From Zonotrichia leucophrys gambelii (Eukaryota > Chordata > Aves > Passeriformes > Passerellidae): a DNA stretch of 64,000 bases. Below are positions 26,880-39,900 of the stretch, piece after piece. The notes under the pieces are model-generated. The model made no database searches. It was not told where the DNA came from and was given only the letters and a program-made list of their open reading frames with translations. The position numbers were made by a program, and so were the translations under genes. The stretch covers positions 45,413,229 through 45,477,228 of the forward strand of contig NC_088169.1 in NCBI RefSeq assembly GCF_028769735.1. The letters run 5' to 3'. The number at the start of each line of letters is the position of its first letter. Positions within the stretch are counted from its first letter, which is position 1.

Positions 26880-27400
26880 AATGTGCTCAGGTTGTGGTCC
26901 CCTCCCAGTTGTCATGAGTGTCAGTGAGATGCCCTTGCTTTCTAAACTTCTCAGAGAAGCCTACGTGGGGCTTGGTCCACTTAGTCTCAGATAGGTGTTG
27001 AGTTTATGTCTAAAGTATTATAATATCAGCAGGTTCAACTAGAAACATAGAGGTGCCTTGCAGAATTCACAATTAGAAAGCTGCAATGTGGCAGCTTTAT
27101 GATTTTATCTCTGTATACTCTGTATTTTACAGTATTCCTTGTCCCTGCCTAGGATATATCCTAGGGGAGTCCCTGCTGAGGTGGGGCATCCAGCCTGGAT
27201 GCAGCCCTCAGAGGCCAGGTTGCTCAGTTGGCTGAGTCTTCAGCAACCCTTTATACACTTTTGCAGGTTGATGAGTACCAAAGTCAATCACAAACATCTC
27301 ATCTCCCCCATCTCTGGAATGATTTAATCACACCAGCACTCAGACCTTTCCACCTGCAATAGCCACCAGGTGTTCTTACCTTAGGGTAAACCAAATTGCC
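26880..27400. other. Unassigned GC-richer block with an 18-nt palindrome
   Basis: This stretch is visibly richer in G and C than its surroundings, and it has a compositional shift at both sides. It includes the perfect palindrome cctaggatatatcctagg at 27148-27165, with gtccctg words on both sides, and a later segment with ggggcatccagcctggatg. Short frames here are not recognisable. An old LTR or other retroelement piece is possible, but I cannot name a family, and it could equally be a conserved or regulatory segment. Confidence 0.35.
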
Positions 27401-27429
27401 TATCAGAACTGACTGAAAGGGAGAGGGTC

Positions 27430-27452
27430 TGTGTTTGTGTGTGTGTGTGTGT
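27430..27452. repeat. (TG)n microsatellite
   Basis: A TG run of about eleven units with one TTTG interruption near the start. Confidence 0.9.
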
Positions 27453-30157
27453 TCAGAATGACCATGAATGGGAAGACCTGACTATTTTCCATCACCATCA
27501 CCTCTTTCTGGACTTGGATGTAAACATAAATGGTTTGTTTAATTTTACTACATTGGTTTCATCTGAGCATCTAAGAGACCAGACACACATGAAAGGACTT
27601 AAAGACACACAAGACTTTCCAAAGTGTCACCCAAGAGTCAGGCTGAATATCATACAGTATTGTAACGTCACTAGACCCTTAGGAGTTGGCAACTGAACTA
27701 AGTATTTAGTCAGATAAATTCAGTTTCTAATGCAGAATCTCAAAGAAAGAATACTAATTAAATTGCTATGGTTTAAATTCTTTCAAGTTCTCTTTTGCAG
27801 CAAATCCCACAATTTATCCTTAATCCTTGTCTCCTGCATCTTCTCTGTAGGTAATTCTGTATTTCAGAAATTCATTTGATAATTTAACTGTTCAAGTTCA
27901 ACTGTTCTTCTGACTGAAGAGGGAGTTGAAACTTGATTGGGTTGTGCAGAATTAAACTGGGAGGTGCTTCCTGGAGTGCTCTGGCATTTCTTCTGTTTCC
28001 ACCAGAATCTGTGCCTGGAGGGATCAGATTTTGTACAGTTTTGGTCTCAACCCTGCAAACCTCTCGCATGTGTTTCCAAAGCCTTATGGATCCTCAAAGA
28101 GCATTAGACATATATGAATGGATAACTGAATTGCATTGTAGAAAATGCAGTCATTGAAGCTTAAAGAGTGACAAAGCTGTCTAAATTATTTATTTTATGA
28201 TGCACTAAACAGCTGTTTAGATCTTAGTGACAGTATTTACATCTTGTTTGGCTTAAAAGGAAGCCTAGATATCTAGATCTGTGACTGGCACATTTTTGAG
28301 TCTGAATCTGGAGCAGAATCCTGCTTTTCAAACAACAGACACACCAGGATTGTCACAGGTTTTCTTTCCTTAATTTGTATAAATACTTTGTAGCTAGCCA
28401 TTAATGATGTGTCACCTGAAACAAAAACATTATCTCTCCATGTTTTCCAGTTATTTTAAGGTACTTCTGCCTTTTGTTCTGTGTTTGAGTCTTTTTTTTC
28501 ACCCCATCCTGTTCAATATTTTATTTTTTGTGTTTATTTTTAATGACTATACAAACCCAGAATTATGGGACAACATTCAGTGAATTAATATCAGCATAGA
28601 TGTGATACTAAAAATCCTTTATATTTGTGGATCTATTCTTCTATCATATTGTTTGAATTCTAGATCAATTTTTCAGAGTTCCAAGAGAGGCATTTTTCGC
28701 CACTAAAACTATAATAGGGGATGATAATGAAGAAGTAATTGACAAAATTATGTATCTTGGAGATATGAATAGAATGGTCTACATTTTTTGTTAAAGACAG
28801 CACAGAACTAATGTGCATAATTTTCTAAAGCAGGAGAAGTTTTTTTACACTTTTTTCCCTTTACTCCTCTGAGGGGATTTTCTAGGTGTTACAGCAATAA
28901 CTGATGGACATCATATCCATTTTTATAATTTAAAATACTTTTTACCAACACAGGAGAAATGTCATTTTATGACTTATCATCTCATATATTCTTATCAGGG
29001 TTTTTCTTTGCTCTTCTTTGTTGTTGACCTTGCACATATACTAAGGGCAAAATGATTGTCATTTGAAATTATCTGAAATGACCACAGGCATTTAGACAGG
29101 CAACTGCAGAACATGAGCTGGGAACATAATGCTGCTGCATCAAGAAAGGTAGGAGTTATTATGCAGTCCACTGCTAAACACTAAATAAATTGTTTTGCAA
29201 TGCAGTTGTGCAAATATAAATTGTGCTATGAAAGAACAACAGAAGTTCGCCCCTTCAGCTACCTTTTATATGACACTAAAGAAATCTAGTTTTGTATACA
29301 TACACACACTTACACACATTTGTTTATAAAATACTACGTAGCATTTTAAACCTGGGTTTTGATATTTTCATTTTTATCAGAAATGAAACACACTGTATTC
29401 TGATATCCATTACATAAATCTGTTTTGTCACATGACAGTATTTTATTCAAAATATAAAAATTATGTACATAGAAAAATCAAATATTCTGTAACTTTTTGA
29501 GATATAATACTAAAATTATCTCAATTTTCATATATCCAAGCCAAAATTATGTCATTTTGTGAAAGTACTTATCATCCAGTAGCATAAATCCTCTTAGAAT
29601 GGAAATAAATATTAGGGGAGTGACCGTGGTCTTCTAAAATTTGATATCTTTGATTTAATATCCAGCTTCCAGCATATCTGATAGTCCAGGGAAGAGAAAC
29701 ATCCTACTTTGACTAGATTTTAAGCACAGGAGCTGGCAGGACAGAGCAACATATCAAAATGCATATTTACCCCTCAAATAACCTCTTTCCTAGATAATAT
29801 CAAAATTTCCAACCTCACTTTTATTAACAACGAACTTCAAAGAAGTTGGCACTGATGATAAGTTAGCAACAAGCTGACATTGACATGGCCATGCTCTTTC
29901 TTTCCATAATGCGATATCTGCCATTACATTTAGCTAAAATTTAAATTATTTTGATTTAGAGTTTCTGATTAATTGCTGTTAGAATGCTAACTATGAGGTC
30001 TACTATTTTTTTTTTTGTAACTCAAACCATTTTCATAACGTGATATTATGAAGAAACTGGTTACCATGCTGTGTATTTTTTAAAGAAGTTAGATATGAAA
30101 ATTAATATGTCTATGTAAAAAAATGCCAACAAGAAAATATTTAAATATTGAAATATA
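27453..30157. other. Non-coding AT-rich DNA
   Basis: No gene or recognisable repeat seen. Frames are short (under 90 codons) and without domains. Confidence 0.6.
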
Positions 30158-30208
30158 GTTTTAGTGAATTTCTTACTATATTAAATATAGTAAGAAATTC
30201 ACTAAAAC
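30158..30208. repeat. Perfect 51-nt palindrome (25-bp arms, 1-nt centre)
   Basis: The left arm begins gttttagtgaatttcttact and continues atatt. A single A at 30183 is the centre, and the right arm is its exact reverse complement, ending agtaagaaattcactaaaac. All 25 pairs match and pairing stops at 30157/30209. With no loop it would form a cruciform or snapback rather than a microRNA-type hairpin. Likely origins are a template-switch (fold-back) replication event or a read/assembly snapback artefact. No terminal-repeat duplication typical of a transposon was seen around it. Confidence 0.95.
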
Positions 30209-30845
30209 AATTTAAAAAGTTTAGAATAAATTTTCAAAAAGACATTTGTTTATTGAACCAGTAATATAATGTGGCATTGAACAACACTGAGTTTTAGGTT
30301 ATGTTAATATGCAGCAAACCAATCTAACATGAAAAAGGAACATTTTTACCTGTGAATTGTGCTGTTTCATTCACTAGCTCTTCCTTTATCATGAATTGAA
30401 AACCTATTCCTATTAAGTCACTCTTATTTGAGCTTTTTGTGAATAAAAGCTTTGTTTTTCAATTATAAATTCTGCTGAATAGTACTGAATAATACATCTG
30501 AGCTTTATATATTGAAAGATCTGGATTTTTCGCTTGTAAATTGTGCTGTCAGTAATTTATTTCATGGGTATATCTTAATTCTAGGTGCATAATAAATTAT
30601 TTAAATCTAACTTCATTTGTATTTCAAATTAATAGGCATCGTATTAAGAGCATTGCTTACCACTAAACTTCTTTTTCTCCTAGTGTCTTTCTTTTTACCT
30701 ATATATCAAAGCGTACTATAATTTATTCCTGAGAACATTTGTTATATATGTTCTTGGAAAGGAAATTATAATTATAGAGTTTATAACATGAGGTTTACCC
30801 ATACAATAACTTTCATAAACTTAAACAGTTAATCAAAGCTATTAA

Positions 30846-30945
30846 TACAAAATAAAGAAACCAAAACCAAAACAAACAAAAAAAGAACAGAAACAAAATA
30901 AAAAAACCAAACAAAAACAACCAACAAACAAACAAAATCAAGAAA
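30846..30945. repeat. A/C-rich low-complexity tract
   Basis: About 100 bases made of A runs spaced by single or paired C, with rare G and T. Similar in style to the tracts at 1.9, 11.5 and 36.9 kb. Confidence 0.85.
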
Positions 30946-31095
30946 TCCCTAGATCTTTTGCTTACATAAAAAAGGAGAAATTCTGAAGCCAGTCACTATT
31001 TCTCTTGAGTAATAAAAAGATAACAAATATTGTTTACTTTCCATCTTGTCTCAAAAATGCTATTGTTTAAGGAAGATCTCTGAAATCATACTTAT

Positions 31096-31141
31096 CCTGT
31101 AGCAATTCCTGTTTTCTTAAAAGCCTGTAGCAATTCATGTT
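31096..31141. repeat. 18-bp direct duplication with spacer
   Basis: cctgtagcaattcctgtt recurs 28 bp downstream with one substitution. Confidence 0.8.
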
Positions 31142-32271
31142 GGTTTTGAATTTGAATTATATAATTCCCAACATGTTATGAGATATCACAAGAGTATTTG
31201 TGCCTTGAAGACTTATATGATGTTTCTGGAAAGCTCCAATGTAGTAAGTGACTTTTTATGCAGAGGATCAATTCTGAAATGCTATATGATGCTATTTTAA
31301 AAATACTACAAACATGTTGAGTTATCAGAATTTTAAATGCTGAAAGGCTGTGTAATGCAATTATCTCAAATTGCTACATGGCCATTCTAGCAAAATTCCA
31401 CAAAATGTATGAGATTTAGAATTTATAAAAAAATGTGGTAAATAATTTTTTTGTGTGTGTGTACAATTGTTATTGTGGAAACTACTTGAAATAGGGATTT
31501 ACTCCCTTTATATTTTTAGTATTTATCTTAATTTTTTGTAACAGAAGGAACAACATTTCTACAAGCATCCCACACAGCTAATGGGAAGTGAGGAAGAATT
31601 CTGCATAAAGATCTAATCCACCAAAAGTTTGATCTACTCTCCATCGATGTCTGAAGAAAACTTGATTTTTTAACCTCCCTCAAGCATCAAATTTTATTAT
31701 TTGAAAAAAAATTAAAATAATTGTTTTAAATAGTTAATAAACTAGCTTATTTCTTGGAAAAGTACTTCACAAGCAATTTTGTATCTGCAGCAGTATTTAG
31801 GAAATTCCATAAATTTTATGCACAGGACAGCCTGTTGATTTTTCTGATTAGGATTGTACTAGAAAATAACCAACTCACCTATAATCTGCATTTACTTCAT
31901 TTTCATCATAGTAATGAAATCTAAGAAAGCCACATGGGGAGCCAATTTCAGCACCCTCCCGAGAGTTTATGCTTGTGAAATAGCTTATGACTCTACTTTT
32001 GTCCATAGCAGTACTACAAAAATTCATCCTAAGTCTCCAACATTACTATTTACTCAACTATATCTGATCTGTCTAAAGCCGTTATCCAAGACTTTGTGCC
32101 TGAAAGAGGCCCTTGACTATTTCGGTGAAAGAAAACGATGATATCTGCAAAATAAACCACATCTTGTCATTGGTGGCTGACCCTGACAGATGGCCTTGTT
32201 ATGGTTCCTAGTTTGGCTTTTATCTTCCAGATGTTGTGATGTTTCCATTGCTCAGCAAAACTTTACACAGA

Positions 32272-33008
32272 ATCACAGAATGTGCTGAGCTGGAAAGGAT
32301 CCACAAAGATCATTGACTCCAATGATCCCCTGACCTTACATAGCTCCATCCCCAAAAGTCACACCATGTGCATAAAGGTATTGATCAAATGCTCTTGCAC
32401 CCTGTCAGTTGGGTGCTGTGACCACTTTCCCTGGGGAGCTTGTCCTAGTTCCCAAGCACTCTTCAGAAGAAAAACATTTTCTGATAGCCAAGTTAAGCCT
32501 CCCCTGACACAATTTCAGGCCACTCCATTGGGTTCTGTCACTGATCACCACAGAGAAGAGATCAGTGCCTGCTCCTCCTCTTCCCCTCACAAGGAAGTCG
32601 TAGCTGCAATGAGGACTGCCCTCAGCCTCCTCTTCTCCTGGCTGAGCAGCCCCTCAGCCACTCCTCACGGCATCCCCTCCAGACCCTTCACTATCTTTGT
32701 TGCCCTCCTTTGGACACTCTCTAATTGCTTTATATCTTATATTGTGGCACCCAAAGCTGCCCCCAGCACTCGAGGTGAGGCTGCCCCAGCGCAGAGCAGA
32801 GCAGGACAATCCCCTCCCTTGCCTGGCTGCAATGCTGTCCCTGAAGTCCCCCAGGACATGGGTGCCCCTCCTGGCTGCCAGGACACTGCTGACTCACATT
32901 CAACTTGATGAGGACCACCAGGTCCTTTTCCACACCACTGTTTCCCACGTCTCATTCCCCAGTGTGCACATCCGGAGTTGCCCCATCCTGGGTGCAGAAT
33001 CCAGCACA
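32272..33008 (-). mobile_element. CR1 LINE 3' portion (end of ORF2 and 3' UTR)
   Basis: About 740 bp, markedly GC-richer than the flanks, on the minus strand. The left end is the complemented tail (cagaatcacagaatgtgctg, then a 'gctggaaaggatcca' block). Moving right on the plus strand it shows the antisense blocks for ggggagcttgtcc, 'ttaagcctcccctgacac', and ggccactcc. In the minus-strand reading frame near 32.73-32.95 kb there is EKDLVVLIKLNVSQQ and, further on, GQPHLECWGQLWVPQYK, matching the late-RT EKDLGVLV and RPHLEY-QLWGPQYKK motifs in the right order. Stops and frame changes follow, so this is a pseudogene. The right end near 33008 ('gggtgcagaatccagcac') is a 5' truncation point. Plus-strand frames of up to 208 codons across it are antisense shadows. 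It is the longest CR1 here with an intact 3' terminus. Confidence 0.9.
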
Positions 33009-36000
33009 GCATCTATATAATCCCCACAGAAAATTGCATGTATATCCCAATTATCTTCTAAAAGTAAAGCATCCAAATACATGTTAAGTATTTTAACAAA
33101 AATCCCAGCAAACAGAACTAAAAATGTAATCTGCAGTGTAACTGCAGAGTATCTATTCTACTGATATGGAACAGTTTCATCTGAACTACTTCTGTTCTGA
33201 AATGAGAACTAGGCTGACATGCTCCTAATCTTAAACTCTGTATATTATTCCCAAAACCTAGGACTTCAGTCTTGATACACCTGTATTTCCAGAAAGCTGG
33301 ACATCAAATCTTTAAATTAAATTTCTAATGAATTAGTGATCCTTATGAGTCCTTTCAAACAACTCAGAATTAATTGTTTTGCTGTTAAGAATAGGCTAAA
33401 GCACATATTCCTACATTTCTTCATCTGCAAGAACTACAGTGTTAAAGTGAAACCTTGAGATAAATGTGAATGCAAAAAAAAGGAAGTAAGGAGAGCGTTG
33501 GGAAACTGTGCATATTGAAGAACACAGTAATTGCACCAACCTACTGAATGACCTTGTAAACTTGGTTTATTCTTTTGTTGTCAAGTTTCTCCTTCAGAAA
33601 AATCATGAAATTGTTTTCTTATCTTTTTGCTGAGTTGTGAATATCATTCACTCCTAATTAAAAACAAACAAATAAAAACAAGTACATGAAGAGCTTCTAA
33701 GAGATCAAAGGCTGTTAGACCTTAAACTTTTGTGATCCTTATGAATAAAGTTTTATATGAACATTTTAGAACATTCTCGTTTGAAAATCAAGCCATAACC
33801 CTTACAGAAACATTCCTTCTAATTATCACAGAGGATGGTATAGCAAGAAGGTGATATAGTAACTAAAATTAAAAATATTGATACACAAGTACAAAACCCC
33901 AGAAAAAATAGAAAAGAGAACTTACACTTTTCTCATTTCAAGGTGATTCAAAATTTTTGAGATGTTTAGCATGAAGTTTTCCTTAGATACTCGTCCCACA
34001 AATTCATGTAGTTTCAAAGCCATTAAGCTAAGAGTACGAAAATATTGGAATATACTGTTGTTGAATCCAAACTAATGTTCAACTTCTAATCTAAAACATA
34101 AATTCATAATATGCAACTGCTAACTTAAAACATAAATTTACAATGAATTAGAATTAATCATGGCATGTTTCAGTTATAATGAGCACAAGAGTATAGACCT
34201 ATAGCTGTGCTAAAATATCACTCACCCATGCTATCTACATCAAGAGAAAGCCCAGTGAAGAGGATGGATATGGAATGTAAAGCAGTCACTGCAGAGGATG
34301 TTACACTGGCACATTTCAGGGATGCTGACTTCAGATTTTGGGAACTGACAGTCCATTTGTGGTTGGAGTTCCCTGAAGAACCCTTCCCAGCAAGCCTGCT
34401 TTTGTTGTGTCTGAAAGTAATCTGATTAATGTACTCCAGGATCATAGTGTGGGCTGAAATAAGGCATAGCTAGAGGGGGAAAATAAAGTTGTTTTGGAGA
34501 AACACACAGCTTATTCAAACTAAAACTGGAACTTTTGCCCCCAGATTATCCTCAAAGTAAAGGCTGTCACTTTTGACCTCTTCTTTCTGTACTTTAAATT
34601 TCAAACATATTTTATCTTAAAATTCAACTGTTATCTTAAAACCTTTTCTTTTGCTGATGACAAAATCCAACTGCTGATTTTAAAAAAACTAGAATTTTAT
34701 ATATTCAGTTTAAAAACAAGCTTCTTTACAGAAACTAGAAGCCAAATAAATTGCACATAAAATGCCTACATTTTCAGAGATAAAACTTGAGTTCACTACT
34801 CTATCTAGAAAAGTGACTTTTCTTCATAATCCTTTGTCACAGCTGGGAAGCTTAAGGAAGCAAATGTATCTACATCACACTTGAAAGTGACTTCCATTAT
34901 ACCGGCTTCTAATAAAGTCACCTTCGTGCTCTGTCAGGAGTGTCAGACCTGCCAAAACATGTTTGACATGCCATTCTGCCACCTAGCCAGCACAGGACAC
35001 TTTGTATCTGGACTACGTAAGTGTTCTGTAGCCATGGAAGATGAGGAATTCAAACACATATTTTAGGATGTCAAAATGTTTTTTTAATGTGTATCTAACA
35101 GGCATCTATTTCCTGTATTAAGCTGTAAACTCAACTGTTAATCAATTGGTCACTTAAATATTTAATAATCCAGCAGAACTAATCATTGTGCATTTCCTTA
35201 ACTTGTGAAATTGTGCACATCATTGGGCTATTGTTACCCAGCTTTACATGATGGTGAAAATTTTCTCTGGTTCCATAGATAAGGTTTAGTGCCCATAAAA
35301 GTAGGAAATGTAAGTTCACATTAAATACCACATTTAATTCAATCGAAATAATTTTGCAACTTAGTTGCTCATAAACAATATAGGTTTTTTTTTCCATTAC
35401 AAATTTCTTATGCTTAGAAAATGCACTTGAACTAACATGTAGTGAAGTTAAGATAACAGAATTGGCAGGGAAAAGTATACAAGTGCAATCACATTGTGTG
35501 GCCTGTGGGTTACCTGTTGAGCTGCCTGATCAAACTAGCATATCACCACAATAATCTTATTTTTCCTGATTAAAATTGAGTCTAACTTTTGCAGTCAGAG
35601 AAGCTGGGGTGCCCTACATGACACTGGGGAAGCATCACTGTGAGAAGACAGTCTGTGTGCCCTAATGAAAGAGCTCTGGAGTGCTCCCCTGGCAACAATG
35701 GGAAATGAGCAGAGAGAACAGACCAGATTACTTAACATCAGTAGTAATACTTTATTTCCTTTCATAATCTTAGCAAAATTTCAACATTAAATCATATTTT
35801 TAATGTGGCCTTATTAGAATAATTTTATACTGTGATTTCTTTTCTTGAAATTTGTTCTTTGGTTCATTGAAATTATAATCATTTTGGGGGTGAATGTATG
35901 AGGGCATAAACAGAGGCTTACTTAGAAAATAATGGAACTGTCAGGTAAGATGGATATAGACTCATCTATGGTCCTGCCAGCCTGTAGGCCTGGCTAACCT

Positions 36001-36868
36001 TACACCCATTCTAAAGAGCAAAATTGAAGCTGGTTTTTTCCTAAAGAAAAATACGTTTACTGTTTTCATTTAGTCTCAGTGGGGAGCTTATTTTGACTGA
36101 TGACAAAATCTTGGTTTTCTGCTTACACAGAAAGTAGGTATAAAAGATTTAGCTAAGAACACATTGTATATTCTCTGATTCCAATTAAATGTAATGTGAC
36201 AGTGAGAAAGTGTCAGCAACAGAGCTCTAGAATTGCTGTAAGTTTGGGTTCTTTTCAAACTCTCTAGTAGCAGGTCCAATTACTGATCCAGTATCAATCA
36301 CCTTGACTGTCTCCCACATGGCCAACATTTAATTATAGGTAATGAGTGACAAGAAACTGATTTCACATAAAGAAACATTCTGTATAAATAACTGTTGAAC
36401 CAAAACATGCAATGAAATAAAATTGATTGTGGGAGCTCAGTTTGTCTAGTGAGAATGATTATTATTCATGGGGTTCAAGGTTTCTGATGAGATCAGGTGG
36501 TAGTTCTAGTAGCACATGAAATATTTGACAACGAATAGTTAGAATGCATTTGATTTTCTTTTCATAATGAAAAAATGTACTTTTAGGAAAGACTCCATGG
36601 TTTGCCAATATTTTTTTTTCTCATGTGTTTCTCTCAAGAGGTTAAAATTTGCCTTTTCTACCTTTCTTCACGATGTACTGTTTTGGACAAATGTCTTGTG
36701 CTCTATTTATAACTCTGTCACGATTGAGGCCACACTGAAGTTCATTACAGGAGGTCAATAAGCTATAGATCTCTTTCAAAAAAAGGCTACAGAACATCTA
36801 AATATTATTATACCTCTTGAACCACAAAATATTTTCCTAAGTACCTTCTAATAAATTGAAGACTTACA
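33009..36868. other. Non-coding AT-rich DNA
   Basis: No gene seen. A 34-bp imperfect tandem duplication lies at 34080-34147. Short frames at about 34.2-34.4 kb (both strands) and 34.9-35.1 kb show no recognisable protein. Confidence 0.6.
34080..34147. repeat. 34-bp imperfect tandem duplication
   Basis: Two adjacent 34-bp units sharing a 12-base core taaaacataaat at the same offset, with substitutions elsewhere (caacttctaat versus caactgctaac at the start). Confidence 0.8.
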
Positions 36869-36942
36869 TTAAAAAAAAAAGACAGCCCCACCAAAAAGAA
36901 AAACAAAACAAAACAAAATCCCTCCCCCCCAAAACCCCCCTA
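36869..36942. repeat. A-rich to C-rich low-complexity tract
   Basis: Begins with a run of ten A, continues as AAAAC repeats and ends in C runs (cccccccc and cccccc) separated by AAAA. A strand-asymmetric purine/pyrimidine switch, not coding. Confidence 0.85.
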
Positions 36943-39900
36943 ATCTATCCTAGAAATGAAGCAGGAAGGATAAAACTCAGGCATTATTGCAAGTCTCTGA
37001 AATTAAATGGATTTGTCAATATTTTCTTTGACAAGAATTTTATCTATGTTGTGAATTAAAAAAAAAGAGATAAAATTTAATTTAATTTAGATTTTATATT
37101 TTAGCAATTATAATAAGCAATTGCTGAATGACAGCTTCCTGAAGGTCTATTAGAATTGTTCAGAAGTGTCTAGCTAAACAAAAATTAAGAAATTTTAAAA
37201 TTACTTAATATAATAAGTTCTTTAGGCACAAAAAACCACTAAGATATTGCATTTATTTAGCCATTTTGCAATTGAAATTCAGTTGAATAAAAAAATCTTC
37301 ATCAAACAAAAGGTATTGACCTTAATTATAGAGTGCTTGTAAACAATTCCACGGATGTATCTTTCAGGTCATCATCACCCATCAGAGGATGGAAAAAGAT
37401 TCATATTTTCCTTTAGCATTTCTTGCAATTCTTTCCACTTGGTTTATTCCCCTACTCTGTGAAAAACTCATAGAGTGGGCCTCCTCGTGTATAAATTTCA
37501 TTAATCCAGTCGTTTGCTCTTTTGCTTCTAGCTTTATAACTGAAGTTACTGTGCTATGAGGATGATATCATTTTAAGTATGGAAGATTAAACCTTCACAG
37601 ACTCCCCAGTTTCTCTCCCTATTTGCTTTTACAAGACAAGTTATGAGACAGCAAATAATCCTGTGGAAAAGACTGATTGACTAAAGTAAGTGATTTGGAA
37701 GGAAAGAATAAGACTGAATTTACATAAAAGTTGTGTGCACTAACTGAGCTCTCTTGGGTTCTTCAAGTCCTACACCCATACTTATTTTTCCTTTAGTGAA
37801 GTATTTATAAAATTTTTTCAACCCAGACTCCTTCAGATTTTCTCTCCTTCATGTTTCATTCATTTTGGTTTTTGCTACTGGATATATACACATCCTTAAG
37901 GAAATTAGAGATTGCTTTCATGGTAGCATTTAAAAGATATGTAAGATAAAGTTGGCAAAAAAGGTTGTGGCTTTTTACTATGAATGGTGTTATCTTACTG
38001 GCCTACTGAATACAGAAATTCTCATGTGGTTGTATTAGTATGATTACTTTTGGATTAAAAACAGCAAAATGCTGGTTTTTAATTGGCACATTTCTACTTT
38101 ATAGATGCAACAGACCCTTCTTTTTACCTGTATTTTATTTAATTGTGGAAACCTAAATGAACAGAGTAATTGACTTTAAAATAATGTACCATGTGGTAAA
38201 TCATGCATTACATTTAAGAATAATGAAATATGCAGATAAAGAATGGGGAAGAGCACACTAGCCACCTGCTCTGTAAAAAAAGGATATCTGAGTTCGAGTT
38301 AGCACGTATACACAAGCAACATATTTGAAAAAAATCAGTAATAATTCTCTGACAGTTATATTGGCTCCTTTTGAAACATTGTTGTGATTGATGTGAGCAT
38401 CAGAGGTCAAAAACTGAGTTTGTTACCAAAGCTTACATAGGTTTTCTGTAGCTCAGGCAGCTTAGCAAGATTTGTGGATGTTTTTCTTGTCAAGCGACCA
38501 GCAGAGATCAACTGCTGCTCTTAGGTTATGAGTTCAGACTACCCTTTTCCAATGCAGTGACTCCTTTTTATATTATTATATATTTCAGAATTAACTGCAT
38601 CTTTTTTTCATTTTTAAAATTTCTGATACTCATACCTACCTCAAAACTATTTTCAGCATTGTTTGGAAAGTTTAGCTAAGTTAGTTGAATTGAAAACATT
38701 TTGGTCTTGCTGCTTTTCATCTCCAGATAAGCACAATTAATATACACAGGGCATTATCATAAACTTTGATTGCGAATATATACAAAAAACTTTTAAAAGA
38801 TATTTCAAATTTCAATGCTATAACATTTAAGTGAAAATGGTTTTCACTCAATCCAATTTGCCAAGTCATACTTCTTTACAGATTCTCTGAAGTGCTGCTT
38901 TAAGAATGAGGGAAGCTAACTCTACAACAACATTGCCTAAAGTCTTCTGATTAAAAATATTTTCTGAAAAATTAGCTTACATGCAACTTTCCTTCAGTCT
39001 GAAGAGGGCTTTGAAATTAGTCTCTTCTGCCTGAAATAGTACAATAAATAAAAAATACTATTTAGAGAACAGCAGTTGTCACTGACCTCAGGACACTGAC
39101 TCTTGTTCTGAATTCATTGAGACACAGGCATCCCCTCTCTGGATTCATCCTCTCACTGCATGAGCTTATGGTTTTCCATCTCCTGCTCTGGATGTCTGCA
39201 CATTACTCTTGCAGGTATAAACAATTTCACTACTGGGTGTCTAGAACTTCTGGACATACATAAGTACTCTCTGCAGACACCTACTGCCATCAGTTACTGT
39301 ACTATCTGGACACCCAAACTTTCTTCTTCAAGTTTCTCAAGCAGAAAACTTATTTTAAGACATTTAAAACCCAGCTTGGCCAGAGAAAGAAGCTGTGATT
39401 AACACTGTTAATATTTCCAGGCCAGTTATAAAATCCTTCCAGGCCATTAAATAAAATTCTGTGATTGGGAGCTTTATCTTCCCCAATGATGCTAGAAAAC
39501 TCCTAGCCTGAGTTGCCAACATCCGTATGTATAAAAAGATCAAGAGCTCTTCTGAATACTGAAATATTTCAGTAAAAATATCAGTAATAAGTCATGTAGT
39601 GGATATAAGCACATATAAGGACCGATGTACTTACATTACTTATATGAACACAGATGCAGCACTTCCATATTAATGTAACAAAATCAAATAGTCAGAATGA
39701 GAAAATAAAGGCTCTGGATTTTCTGCAACATTAGGTAGATTTAATATAACATATTTCATTTTGCTCTTTCATTTTTCTTATTAAAATAAACCAGCATGGA
39801 AAGTTATGCAATAGATCCCAGTTTAGTAAAGTGTCATTTACACAAAAGCCTAAAGAGATCCTTATTCCATAAAATGTTTAAGTAAATAGTATCATATTCA

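Larger units (their letters stand above)
30209..32271. other. Non-coding AT-rich DNA
   Basis: No gene seen. It includes an A/C-rich low-complexity tract at 30846-30945 and a dispersed 18-bp duplication at 31096-31141. Confidence 0.6.

Noticed and set aside
30158..30208. MicroRNA precursor reading of the palindrome
   Set aside because: The single-base centre leaves no terminal loop and the stem is fully paired, unlike a microRNA hairpin.
32282..32908. 208-codon plus-strand frame, the longest in the window
   Set aside because: It is antisense to a CR1 3' portion whose sense strand (minus) carries the late-RT motifs. Proline/serine-rich antisense frames are common in such copies.
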